DNA of 64,000 nt from the NCBI GenBank assembly GCA_030374765.1, contig JARGXX010000071.1, positions 1,798,001 to 1,862,000 on the forward strand. Direction: 5' to 3'. A program made the translations under genes and the position numbers. Positions 22,905 through 34,847 of this stretch are shown piece after piece; positions within the stretch are counted from its first letter, which is position 1; each line of letters starts with the position of its first letter. Below the pieces are notes generated by a model, which was not told where the DNA came from, searched no databases, and was given only the letters and a program-made list of their open reading frames with translations. The DNA comes from Agarophyton chilense. Taxonomy: Eukaryota > Rhodophyta > Florideophyceae > Gracilariales > Gracilariaceae.

Positions 22905-24761
22905 ATGGGGTCCTTCACCACTTCTGAGGATCGCCACAAAACCGGCACATCGGGACAACTTCCTTCTACTCCTCCGACTTTCGGCGATAAGCAACTTCTC
23001 GCAACAGCAGTCTCAACCAGCCCTCTCAAGGGAATGAACCCATACGTCATCAACCCACTCTCGGGGCCGTCGGCCTCCGCGCCGGCGGACAACGAAACTC
23101 CCCAGCAGGGTGGATATTTCTTCGGTTTTGGTGCGGCTCCGTCAGGTACCGAACCTTCCGCCTCGGCGAGCAACCGACATCCTCAGGAGGATTTGGACAT
23201 TAACGCGGTGGCGTGGAACTCCGCTCATGCGATGCCCTTGGTAGCAAACTCCAGAGGTTGGATCTCAAACGAATCCTTTCGAAGTTGGAGTCCCCTTACC
23301 GATCCGGTGATATATTCCCGCGCTCCGTGGTTCCATCCGACAGCGGTTCGCGACGATGAGCTCATCGACTCCTACGTGAAGGACGGCTTATTGCCGGGTG
23401 GCCTACCTGTCGAGGTTGTACGTTCTCCCGATTGGAGGGCGCGGGTAGCCATAGAGCCTCAGTATCTATACCGCGGTCGCGGGGAGTCCCTGGACAAGGC
23501 GCGCGCAGCGATGGCGGCTCTGGCCTACCAGCGATTGGAGAGGTCACGTTTTGACCATCTGGTTCCCCCGGAGTACGGGTTCGATGTCGCCTATTACCGC
23601 ACGTACGGTGAGGTCTCCTACGGGGATAAGCTGGCAGCCTTTCCCGAAGCCGAGTTCCGCGGACCGGGTTTTCCTCTCCGAGAAGATATGCTCCAATGGA
23701 GTCGTCCCATCCTTCGGGCTGAATTCAGGTACCTTCAACGGCAGTTTACCCAGTATGGGTTCGATCGACGCGTGCGCTTCGAGCGCCGCTCGCGATCCCG
23801 TTTCGGGTTCCTTGTCCCGTATCCTCACGTGGAACTGGAGCGTATCCGTAACACGGCGAAGGTTGGGCGATTCGTGCCCCTTCCAGCTTGGTGGAGTAAG
23901 TTCGAGGTCCCCCGAGGGTGCTTTGCTCAACTGCCCCTGTGCATCTACTATATCGGGTTTCGTTTGATGCACGACCCGAACTCGGGATACTGGGCCCTCG
24001 TTGCAGCCGAGTGGGCAGCCCGCGTAGCGGCGCACCTCCTCTGGGATGCTCATGACCATTTCCGTATCTGGTATATTCCTCCGATGCTACGGACCATCAT
24101 GCGTCAGATCGACCTTGTCCCAGCGTTGGGTTCGGTCAGCAACGTGCAGGACCTGTATCCAATCTTGGACGTGATCGACAACACCCAATGGGATCGAGTT
24201 CCAGTGGAAAATCAGCCCGCAGGGGAAGGATCCGCGCGAGACAAGTCTCCTGGCCGGTACGATCCGGGCTCCGGTAACTGGGTCTATTACAATCCCTTCG
24301 AAGGGGTTCGCATCAGCGCGGCGCAAGCACGGCCGCTGATGGACTCGCCTCGACCGATGCCGGTGGGACACCCGACGGGGTTCATTTATACCGACGATTA
24401 CGAGTAAGAGCCTCCAGTAGACCTGGACGATCCAGCGTTGGATAACGACATGCCAGCTCCTAGTGGAGTACTCCCTGTGGAGCCATCTGCACCCTTCCAA
24501 CCAGTGGGAGCGACCTCAGCTGCGGCGGCGAATGCATCCGGTGGCGGTCCATCTGCTCCCCCCGGGTGGGGTGTGAACACCCTTGCGCAGGCGCCGGGTG
24601 CCACTCCGCAAGCGGATAGTGTGCGACAAGGCCTCGTGAACGCGGGCATTCCGATTCCCCCGGGTATGACGGATGTGAGCCAGATGTTGGCTTTCGCCTC
24701 GGAGTACCATCAGGGTCAGAATCCCAACGGTGGGGCGGGTCCCTCCTCGGGCTTTCTGTAG
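22905..24761 (+). CDS. Accessory ORF of chromovirus A, antisense to gag-pol, function unknown
   Basis: A long open region starts at ATG 22905, only about 80 bases inside the 3' LTR, and runs toward the 3' end of pol on the opposite strand. It encodes roughly 500-600 residues with no family I recognise. It has a Ser/Pro/Gly-rich N-terminus, then a structured core with APWFHPTAVRDDELIDSYV, DPNSGYWALV, WDAHDHFRIWY and YPILDVIDNTQWDRVPVENQ, then a Pro/Gly-rich tail. A homologous ORF in the same place and orientation is found in chromovirus E (50077-51797, minus): shared patterns are APWFxPxAxxDDxLIxxYV, SGYW, LxWDAxDxFRxWY and DVIDxxxWxxVP. Conservation of protein pattern between two diverged elements argues for a selected product. 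Expression from an antisense promoter in the 3' LTR is inference. The reading frame has about one break. Confidence 0.65.
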
Positions 24762-25162
24762 TTCCGCCTTTGGGCAATTGTAGAGTCCGTAGCTTGGCGA
24801 CAATAGTAAACTTCTGATATTTGCATAACTTCTTTTCTTCTTCCTTCCTAGGATCTTAACTTCTACTTCATCTTCTTCATTCCTTCTTAGGATCTTCTTC
24901 ATCTTCGTCTTCCTCTTCTTTCCTTCCTAGGGTCCAATCTTCTTCTTAATCTTCTTCTCCACTTCGTGGGTCTTCTTTTCCTTTTTCATCGTAAACTGTC
25001 CCGATAACCGGTGCTGTGTTCCCCGGTTAACGGCGCTAGGCCGAGAGCCAGTAGACATTCCCTCTCAATACGTGTTCTTCGGGATACTCTCCTCAATTCC
25101 TCTTCAGAGGTCCAACATCTTCCTCACTTCGAGGTCCCATCCACACCAGTTCCCGTGGTGGC
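24762..25162. other. Pyrimidine-rich (+ strand) spacer between convergent ORFs of element A
   Basis: Between the accessory ORF (+) and the chromodomain end of pol (-) lies a CT-rich stretch (about 24830-24990) with repeated TTCCTAGGATCTT-like units; on the sense strand of the element it is GA-rich. Element E has a GA-rich repeat in the equivalent position. Confidence 0.6.
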
Positions 25163-28100
25163 TTACCCGAGTTGGGCACGATCCAGATTTGGAGGCAAGG
25201 TTACCCGAGCGCGTCGGTGATAGGATAAAACCTTAGACCTCGGAAGGTGCTCAATGGGTTCCACTGTATCCTCATCAGGCGAGAATCCGTACCATCGGAC
25301 TTGGTAGCGAACTTCTCCCTCGGGGGTGTAGATGTGAAGCACGATGCGATCGATAACGAATTCCTGCGGGTACACTTTTCCCTGTTCGGGCTTCTCTTCC
25401 ATCTTGGAACGCTCTAGTTCCCTTGAGGGTGTCAACGTAGGGTCTAGACACACCCCGGTGGGTTCTATTCCGTGTTGCGAGCGGGTCTCACCACTTCGTC
25501 CAAACGTCGCCGAGGGGCCTGTGGGCTACGTTGTAACTTCCGTCTACGGAGTCAAAACGGTCCAGCTTTAAGAAGAACTTAAAGCTGAGATCTTCTCGAT
25601 AACAACGGTGTTCTTAGATTCCGTGACGGTTGAGAAACCGCGACGCGGTAGCGTCTCCAATCTCAGGGGGGTAAGACTTCAACGTCAACCCGAGCTACGG
25701 GGACGAAGGTTGCTCCCGTGCAACGCGCCGTGCGACGGAGGCGGTTTGCGCGACGGTTGGTCGTCAGAGCCTTTTGATTGGCTCGGTGCCATTCGACGTG
25801 TGCCACACAAATGCGCGGGCGCCCCGTGTGGGGTGACCGTTCCCTGTGCGGGAATATCTTCATATGCGGATGTGAGGTGGCGCTTTCGACACGCGCTAGC
25901 ACTCTTCTGAGCTGTCCCCGACGGGTCTGACTCATTTCTTTCCCATTCCTGAGGGTTCCAGTGTCTCCATAGGAGTTCTTATTCCCATTCCATAACGGAG
26001 AGCCAAATTTGGTCAACCTCGTCGTCGAGATCTTCCCCGTGCGGGTCCGCTGACACAGCTCGTTTCCGAGAAAGCGGGGTTTGAGTGTGCGACACCTCAG
26101 TGTCTCGTCCGCGGCGGCGGGTGATCGTCGGCTCTGTAGGCGTTCCGGGTGCGGAGTTCTCCACACGACTCTCCCTAGGCGGGTTTTCGTCATCTTTTCT
26201 GACGTCGTGCTCGGCTGGGTCGGCGGTGATGTCGCTACCCATACGCTGGGGTTGTGACTTCTCTGTCGCCGGCTCGGTCGGGCTCGCCGTCTCACTGCGA
26301 GAACTAGATTCCCTGTTAGGGCGACTGGCTGACGCCGAAACATCGTCCTGCGAAGGAACTAAGTCCTCCTCCCCCTCCTTAGGCGGAGAGCTAGGAGGCT
26401 TGATTACCTCCGGTGGGGGAGTAACTCTGTAAGAGTTCGTTGGCTGGGCCTTTGAGGGAGCGGGCCCAGGTTCGGGAGTATCCGAAGTTTCCGGTAGGTC
26501 GGTTAAACCACGTTCCGGGTGCGGAAGTATAACGGGGCGGGTGTTCGAATCTCCGCCTGACGGGTTAACTTCCGTTGAATCATCCCCTGTGGAGGGCGTT
26601 GATGCCGACACCACTTCCACATTTGGGTTGGGCGCTCGTGTGATGCGGTCCCTGGAGATCCGTTCCTGGCGGTTAGCGATATCCAATACCACCGTGTCCA
26701 GGTCTACAGAAACCACACGATAGGGTCCGTCCACAATTGGCGAAAGCTTGTGCCTACGTTCCTTTTCAGGATTGCAGTATTCCTTTCGAAGGAAGACGAA
26801 GTCGTCCGGCTCCACCTGAGGTAGAGGTTTGCGAACCCGATTGTCAAAGTCCTTCTTGTAGGCGCGTTGAGCTTTTTCCATTGCTTTCCGGGCTATCGGC
26901 ACCATCTTCGTAAGCCACTCCTTCCAGGCTTCTCGGTACAATCTCGGTGACGGGTACGTCGACAGCGTCGGTTGAGCCTCGATGGCGACCGGCGGCGGTG
27001 TCCTCGACAGTACCAGTTCGAATGGGGATAACGATGTAACCCGATGTACCTGGGTGTTGTATGCATACGTGATAGCGTCTGTGTACAAGTCCCAATTTTT
27101 GGGGTGATCCGCAACATACGATCTCAAAGCGTTGAGTATCGTGCGGTTAAACCTCTCCACCTGGCCATTCCCCTGAGGGTGATACGTAGTAACAAATAAA
27201 TTCCTTACATCAAGGATTCGACATACATCCTGAAAGAACTTTGATGCGAATTGCCCTCCGTTGTCGGATAACAACTGCACCGGCGGTCCATATACGAACA
27301 CCCAATGGGTCACGAACGCTTGCGCGACGGTAGCGGCGGTGATCCGCTTCAGCGGCACAGATCTCGTTAGCTTAGAGAATCTGTCAGAAATGACAAGCAG
27401 ATACCGATGACCTCGGGGCGTCCTGATAAACTCCCCTAGGATGTCTATGGCCACGAATTCGAGTGGGGCCCGTGCCGGGAACAGCGTCAACTTCTTAGAG
27501 TGCCTCCGAAGTTTGACGTCATTCTTGGCGCAATTGGCGCAGGCCCGTCTGACGGCGTAACAATCGAATGCCATTGCCGGCCAGTAAAAGTCCCTTCTCA
27601 ACGTGAGGTACAGTTTTCTTCCCCCGGGGTGGGCGCCAACCTTCACATAGTGAGTGAGGTGTAATACCCTCTGTTGTAGGGTGTGCGGGACCACTATCCT
27701 CGGGCGAGGTCCAACGGTCCTGATTAGGTAACCCTGATCGTCGTCCTCGAAAGGGAACTGAAATCCTCCGTTGAGGCGAGCCCGAATCCGTGTACGGAAT
27801 GGGTCGAGCTGTTGCTCGCGTATCATCTCCTCTGGGGAGATAGGTATAAAAGAGCCGGTCGGCGAATCCAGACTCTCGTTGACGAGTATATCGTCACAAA
27901 CATCATCCGTCAGCGGTTGAGCTCCTCCCTCGAGGTCCGATACCATAAAACATGGAATGTCATCGTTCTCGTAGGGTTCCGTTTCCGCTGTGGTTCCCAA
28001 GCGGGATAGTGCATCAGCCTGAGTGTTCAGCCTCCCTTTCTTGTACAGGATCTCAAAGTCGAATTCCGACAGTCGGAGACGCCAGCGCATAAGGCGGCCC

Positions 28101-30511
28101 GAGGGTTCGGAGATCTCCAGGAGCCAACGCAAGCATGCGTGGTCCGTATGGACTTTGAAACGAGTACCCATCAGATAAAGGCGAAGTGTAGCTAATGCCC
28201 ACACAACGGCTAAACATTCTTTCTCGGAGACCGAGTAGTTCTTTTCATGGACATTCAGGGAACGTGACCAGTACCCAATAGGGTGACGTTCACCATCCTC
28301 AGAGGATTGGAACAGTGCACACCCTACTTGGTTTGCACTAGCATCGGCGTCCACTTCGTAAGGGAGCTCAGGATTGGGTAGAGCCAAGATTGGCGGTGAT
28401 GTTACGGCATTCACCAGTGCCGTGAAGACAGACGCTTCCGCGTCGCCAAAAGGTTCCAGTTCAACTGGTTGTCCCTTCGTCAGGAGCCTGTCGAGGGGGG
28501 TGGCAATATCCGCAAAGTTCGGGACGAATCGGCGATACACGTTACACAGACCTAAGAAGGATCGCAACTCCGTTTGAGTTTTCGGGTGTTTTGCTTCCTT
28601 CAAGGATTTCACTCGTACTCCATCGATTGAAAGCTGTCCGGGACGGATGATATGACCCAGATACTTAACCGAATCGGTGAAAAACTCGCACTTCTTGAGT
28701 GTCAAGGTGATTCCCGCGTCGCGGAGTATCTTCATTACGTCCCTGACGTGTTCGAGGTGGTCATCCAGGTTGTTGGAGAAGACAATAATTTCGTCTAAAT
28801 ACACTAGACACGTCCTCCACTTGAAGGGAGCCAACAGAATGTCTATCGCCCGTTGAAACGTTGCGGGGGCATTTGTCAACCCAAAAGGCATCCTCCGGAA
28901 TCGGAAAAGTCCTTGATGACACACGAAAGCCGTTTTGTCTCGATCTTCCTCCCTAATAGGGACTTGCCAGTAGCCCGAATTGGCGTCGAGGGTAGAGAAA
29001 ACAGTAGCACTCCCAAGGGAGTCGATGTATTCGTCCATCCGAGGGATCGGGTACACATTCTTAATGGTTACCACGTTCAGGCGTCTGTAATCGATGCAGA
29101 AACGCCACGATCCATCCGGTTTCGGAACTAACACCACTGGTGAGGCCCAAGCGGACTGGGCAGGTTCAATTACGCCCGCTTTAAGCATCTTCTCCACCTG
29201 AGATTTCTCCTCTTCCCGAGCTTTCGGTCCAGCCCTGTAAGGGTGTTGGGCAATAGGCCGAGTGTTCGGTAACAAGTCGATGCGGTGTTCTGTAATCCCA
29301 ATAGTTCCAAGGGAACCATCCCACATGGGGGTAAATTCACGAAGCATGTGCCTCAGCTTCTCCCGATGAGATGCGGGTACATGGTTGAGATCCCATTTCT
29401 CCAATTCCTGAACAGGATCCGTCTGGTCTGCTCCTGTGATAGGGGCCGTAACCTCCTGAGGTTTAAAGTGTTCAGCGTGTGGAGCTACAGTCGTATGCTC
29501 ACCGTCTTCCGCGATTTCGGCAGTGTCCTCTCCCTCCTTAGGGTCCGCCACACCAAGGACCTCTGCGATAGAGATATTTGTAGGTACGACCGCATGCGGG
29601 TGTGGAAGAACAGAACCCAGGATCTAGTGTTTGACCAAATGCTGCGTTGTCTTTCCAAAGTTGGCTACCAAAACCTTGAAAGGTTTATCCGGTTCCACGG
29701 AGACAACCCCATTCGCAAGGGCGAGTTGACGCCGCGTATACAGAGACGGGTTCGGTTGTACCACATGCACACCAATTTGCTTGGTAACAACTGTGACCCA
29801 AACCTGGGTTTCTGGCGGGATAGCCACTGACTTCGCAACCTTTACCCGTGTAGACACCGGGTCCTTCTTCACAGATTCCTGCGCGACAGGGAGGGGAACG
29901 CGTGTTCGCGCTGCTCCCTGTAAGGGTTTACGAACGATTGGGATCGTAGACCCGTCTTCGAGTTCCACAGTTCTATTCCAAGGACGGATGGCTTCCACGA
30001 AGCGGTCGCAAAAGTCACAACCCAGTATGACTGGTGCTGCAAGTGACTTGCATACAATAAACTGCAGTTGAACGAGATAGGAGCCTAACCTCACCATGAA
30101 GGAAATTGTACCCAGTGTCCGTAGCGGGTTGTTGTTCGCATCGGCGATATCCAAACCTGGACCGGTACGAACTTGAACCCGGAGCAGCGGGGGTAACAAT
30201 TCAACATGAATTAAGTTAAAAGCGGCTCCTGTATCCAGGACAGATATTTGACGAACCATAAACTGGTTGGACAGGCCGAAGTCGGCGAATACTTTATAAT
30301 TCCGCTTGGCCATTACCATAACTCGATCCGGAATACGGAGATTACGGGACCGTATCCACGGGGGACGGAGGACACTAAAGTATCCCGAGTTAACGTCGGT
30401 GTCAGCCGTTCTCCTTGAAAGGATAGTCACAGCTGGGGAGCGAAGCTGGAGCGCCTCGGACGTCTTCAGCTTCGGCTTAGAACACGCCCCTCCCGCAGGG
30501 GAGACTCCCAA
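25163..30511 (-). pseudogene. pol region of chromovirus A (protease, RT, RNase H, integrase, chromodomain)
   Basis: From right to left on the minus strand: a retropepsin-like segment (VLDTGAAFN, about 30230), reverse transcriptase (FCIDYRRLNVVTIKNVYPIP, FRRMPFGLTNAPATFQRAID), RNase H (YEVDADASANQVGCALFQ, FKVHTDHACLRWLL), integrase with zinc-binding region and core (FVAIDILGEF, LLSDNGGQFASKFF, THPQGNGQVERFNR-like), and a C-terminal chromodomain (VRYQVRWYGFSPDEDTVEPI) near 25300. The order PR-RT-RH-INT-CHR is that of chromoviruses, whose chromodomain is known to guide integration to modified histones. It is a retroelement fossil, largely open, with few breaks. Confidence 0.88.
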
Positions 30512-30513
30512 GT

Positions 30514-32543
30514 TTAGTTTTTCGAAGTGGACCCCACCGAATTCGGTGCAGCTGCCTCGAAGGGGACCGGTTGTTTCCCGTTCGCGGGTACAAGTTCTGT
30601 ATCCCTGTCAGCAAGGTGAGCTCGGAGTATCCTTTGTTCCTCATAGGACCTACTCGGGACTCGAGCTTTCTCTTCAGGGGTCATAGCCTCGTACTGAGCG
30701 ATAATTCGTGAACCCTTTCGCAGGGGAAATGTGCATTCTGGTGCTTTGTGACCACGGAGGTAACACAAATAGCAAATCAGCTCTGCCGGGTTCAGTTGTG
30801 GACGTGAAGCCACGCGACGTGGTGCTGTATCCCTCCATCCCGGGTGAGAGAACCGAGCAGCGGTATTCGCAAAAGGTAGCGATGCGGCTGGCACCCTCCG
30901 TCCTTGGGTATAGAGCGCAGGGTCTTCATCCGTAGTCAGAGCGGATGTCGACGGCAACTCAGACGTACCCATAGATTCGGGGTTACTTCCCATGAAGTGA
31001 ATGTTATCATTGACACCCACAGGGGCAGGGCCTCCTGCGAGTGACAAAGACGAGTTACCTCCATCGGCGAGGAGTGCAAGTGTCGGCCGACTCTTTCGGT
31101 TCTGCCGGGCACGGAGAGTATCCCCCTCAGACTGGGCGTCCTGAACCAGTTCCAAGTAGGTCAGCTTGCGCTTCTCTTCCCGATGTCGGGAAACCAATGC
31201 CCTTATCGAGGGGTCCAAACCATCCACAAACATGGTCCATCTCTCGTAGGCGGGGAATACATTCTCGCATCGGTGAAACGCTTTATTCAAGCGAGTTGAA
31301 TACACCGTTTCGGTTTCCATCGGCTTCTGCCGCGTATCCCTTAATGCAAGGATTGCTTCCTGAATCGCATTTCCAGTAGCGTATGACCTCAAGAGGTACT
31401 GCACCGCTTCGGACCAGCACGTGACTTCCCCTTCCGAGGCTTGGGATGATCCACGGACGGAGCTGAACTGGTCTTCAGCCATCCCCTTTAAGAAATAGGT
31501 TAATGCAAGATACGCTTGCGCTTCACTCATACCGAGGATGTCAGCCTCCTGGACGAACCTCGCAAAGAAATCGAGCACCAGAATTGGGTCTGTTCCCGTG
31601 AACTCCCTCTTCTGTAGGGTGATGCTCAGCCTTTTGATGTAGTCCTTGACCTTACCCGTTCCGCGGGATGTTCGATCTTTCGAAGGGTTATCCAACCGGT
31701 AATAGAGGCACGATAGCAGCTTCCGATAGAGAGGATTCGTCGGCTTCAGCTCCCTTAATCCAAGGTGTTTCCTACCCTTCTTCAGGGTACGGATTGCCCA
31801 TTGAGAGGTGTAAGTAGCCTTCGACCGAGTCGCCCGGGATGACCGGCGTCCATCTTCACTATCCGAAGATTCGGAGGACGAACTCGATGACGAGCGATTG
31901 GGATCGGAATCCGATAAATCCTCTTGGAGTGAACCCTCTTCTTGGACTTGCGGCGGTCCCGTTTAGCGAAGCGGTGTTCTTCGTCTTCCGAAACGTGGGG
32001 TTTATCCTTCGAGGCTTCTGTGTCTCCGTCCATACGGATAATGGCCTCAAGGGTGTCCAGCCGAGCTCGGAAGCGTTCCGCTTGCACGCGGTGTTTCTCC
32101 ACGAGGCTCCGGTACTCCTGGATAAAGACCCCAGGGGTACCAAAGCTTTCCAAAAGGGAGTTCACATCCCTCCTCAGGGTACGAAGGTCATCGGCGACTC
32201 CCCGCACCTGGACGTCCTCCACCTTGAGGCGGAGGATAGTAACCTCCTGAAGGAGCTCGACGTGAGCCGCGTTGGCGATATCGATTCGAGTCTCCAGGCG
32301 CTGTAATTCAGGGTCGGCCCGACTTCGGGGTGCTGCTGAGGGGGTCTTCACCACTGGAGCTGGGCCCACAGCCACGACCTCTCTAGGACCTGAAACCACT
32401 GAGGGTGCTCTCCGAGTGTCCGGATCGATACCGGAATCGTTCCGGACTTCGGGAATTGAGCTCCTCGACCTAGGCGGGGCCGGGGGCACTGAATACGCTT
32501 GACGGTTCGATCCAGTCCTGGAACCACGGGTAGGCGGCGACAT
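30514..32543 (-). pseudogene. gag region of chromovirus A
   Basis: The minus-strand open region has an N-terminal Pro/Ser/Arg-rich and probably coiled part, a capsid-like middle (LALTYFLKGMAEDQF, EAVQYLLRSYATGNAIQ) and a zinc knuckle of the CCHC type (CYLCYLRGHKAPEC, CX2CX3GHX4C). The capsid-like portion matches the gag of element E (EAVQYLLRSYAPSNAI). It is a fossil with about one break. Confidence 0.82.
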
Positions 32544-32770
32544 GCTGCAGACACGACACCGACGATTCGGGGTAACGATGAAATTCGATCACGAGATTCC
32601 CGGAGAACGGTTGACGTAACACAAAACAAAAATAAAAACCAATTCCACCCTTTCCAAAGGGGACCACTACAACAAATCATCACGACGGTGCTTCCTCTTC
32701 CAAGAGATATTCCAACACGTGGATGACCAACCCAAAAGTCCGAGAACGGATTCTAAGTCGGGAGACCACT

Positions 32771-33679
32771 TGTAGAGCAAAACCCGGCGACGGGAAGTGC
32801 TCTCAAGGTGTTCGAAGCCTTGCTCCCTGGGGGAGGCAGACTCAGAGACAGAGCCCTCCGTTCCACCCGTAGTGTGGGGTGTAACTCCCACGGGGGATTC
32901 CGGCAGTACCGACGGAGGTTAGGGGTAGAAACCGTTGGGTCGGGAATGGTTATGGGTATCCCAAAGAATGGGGGAAAATCCGGCGAAGAGGAAAAACGGG
33001 GCGAGGGTCGGGCACTAACAGGCACCGGACCCGAGAACCAGAAAAGGGGCGAAACAACAAAAGAAACCCAATACAGGGGCGAAAACCTGTCCTCGAAAGG
33101 AAACACAAAAAGCACGCAACAAGTAAGCAGAACCCCCACGGGGTATCGTGCACGCAGGTCGTCTGAGCGGTCCCAAGGGGGTGGTTGCACGAAACCCAAA
33201 CGTGGGCACTCTCCAAGTGGAGTCGTGTCCCTACGCAGGCGTTGCTAACCAGAGCCCGTTCCGGGTTGTAAGGCCGAAACGATGGCGACGAAGAACCTCT
33301 AACGGTATCGAAGACCAACCTTGGTTGTCCTTTACTCTGAGCTTCGGACTGTCAGATCTCGTCTCCCTAAGTAGGGCCCACTAAACTCTACTAATTACGG
33401 TAGTGCACACCTGCTCAGGGCCATACACGTGGAGATCCCATTGTCAGGGCCCAAAAGTCCAACGTTCTAACAAATATCCGAAAATCGGTGCCGAAGTTAA
33501 GCCACGTGTATCACGGGGCCAATCCAACCATGGGCCATCCGAATCTTCCCTTCACTAACCAGAAAACCGTGCCACCTCAGCACACTTTAGAGGGGATCAT
33601 ATTCATAACCCTCGGAGGGTTCAACCCTCATTCTATGAGTTGCATCTTCAAGTATCCCTTAACTGGGCGTTGCTCTACA
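32771..33679 (-). repeat. LTR-A, right copy (5' LTR)
   Basis: 909 bp, starting TGTAGAGCAA and ending TTGCTCTACA on +, followed by the target duplication CCCTG. Confidence 0.92.
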
Positions 33680-33682
33680 CCC

Positions 33683-34476
33683 TGAAGTGCAACCCTCGTG
33701 AGGGCCGTTTTCCAGGACTTGGTTGTATTTCCGCCTCGGGCGATACTTGTGAGATCTATGAGTAATCCCGCTTCTAGCGGGCTGGCGTAGCCAGGTGTAT
33801 ACGCGTTGTACGCGAAGTGCCCCGGCGGCCGTGCGCCGTGGCCCCGATTCGGGTGTGACTTACCCACGTGTACCATGGGTGGCCCAGGACAGGTTGGCAC
33901 AGCATAGCTGGATATTTCTCTATTTATTTAGCTTTATTACACTAGGTTAGGGAGCTCTTTACAGTATTCTACACTATATAGTGCCAGGGCGATCTCGCCC
34001 TAACACTCAGTAAACCTCCCCAACCAGGGTTCTTGGCTCTAAGTCTTTTTCCGCTTTCGCATGTCTTCCACACTCTACGGAGGTGAAGCCGCGTTACTAA
34101 CGGTAGACTTATCCACCCTGCGTCAACAGGAGACTCACCGCTGTTAGCGTTTATATCTTTCATACCCCTGCCGTGTTCTCGCCTCAGTATTGGGTTTGCT
34201 ACATATTTCTTTTGGCTCTCGTGGCCCATGCCCCCGATCGCCCCCACTGGGTGGTCCCCCCTTTATCACTTGCCCAATCCCGTGGAATACAGCTCATACC
34301 TGGTCTGCTCCCTTCTAGCATCCCGCACTCTCCCCGCTTGGCGTGTCGGTAAACCTCGGCCTTACACCCCGACTTAGTCGTGTTCACTCCGGAGAGGCTC
34401 CGTCGCCGTGCTACCCTCCTTGGAGGAAGACTCGGACATCTTCGTGTGTTTCCGCCGCTCTTGGCGTTGCACTACA
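33683..34476. repeat. Solo LTR-F inside element D
   Basis: This 794-bp LTR has ends TGAAGTGCAAC and GTTGCACTACA (inverted with one mismatch) and a 5-bp duplication CTCCC, at 34477-34481 on the right and at 21905-21909 on the left, where element A later landed. Its first two bases are duplicated as part of A's target site. It has the same general layout as LTR-B (TATTTATTTA box followed by an ACTATATAGTG-like motif), so it is a related family. Confidence 0.78.
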
Positions 34477-34847
34477 CTCCCGTTCAACCTATGTTGGTTT
34501 CGACTCCTCTCCTGAGTGGCGGGGCTACCGCTCCTTCGCAACCTCCAATGACGATGGCTCCTAGCATTCCTGCCAGTTTTCCTTCGTGGGTAGTCAATAA
34601 CACGGGTCCTCTCGAGCCCAATGCTCCTCCACCGACAGATCCTTCTACTCCCTGATTCGGGGCTAGATTTTCTGTCGCTTCATCTTTGAGGTTCTTGTGG
34701 CGGCTTCCTTAGTGTCTCCTTCTTCAAGTAGTTGTTCTTTCGTGTCCTACCTTGTAGGTAATCTGACACGAATATGCGTCCATCTTCTGCGGAAAACAAC
34801 GTCTTCTCTCCCCCTTCCTTAGGCCTGAGTACCACGAAGGTCTAAGG

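Larger units (their letters stand above)
21912..33679 (-). mobile_element. Chromovirus A: young, nearly whole Ty3/Gypsy LTR retrotransposon fossil
   Basis: Element A has two LTRs of about 910 bp (21912-22823 and 32771-33679) with TGTAGAGCAA/TTGCTCTACA inverted ends, and a perfect 5-bp target duplication CCCTG (21907-21911 and 33680-33684). A purine tract (AAGGAGGGGGAGA on the minus strand) adjoins the 3' LTR, and a TGGTCTCCCGACTTAGAA primer-binding-like site (about 32751-32768) adjoins the 5' LTR. Order on the minus strand: gag, protease, reverse transcriptase, RNase H, integrase, chromodomain; then a convergent + strand accessory ORF. The LTRs differ at about 20 of 910 positions by eye (about 2%), so it is relatively recent. 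It looks largely whole, with a few breaks at most. Confidence 0.92.
21474..34655 (+). pseudogene. Antisense accessory ORF region of D, split by nested LTR elements
   Basis: An open region on the + strand, opposite to D gag-pol, lies at about 21474-21909 and again at 34477-34655, on either side of the nested LTR-F and element A. It is Pro/Ala/Ser-rich with one more structured part (SLLARILQACVTNF, TLLEGLLPRHAQYM). Its place, between pol and the 3' LTR and reading toward pol, is the same as that of the accessory ORFs of A and E, but I see no clear sequence similarity to them. It is broken. Confidence 0.4.
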
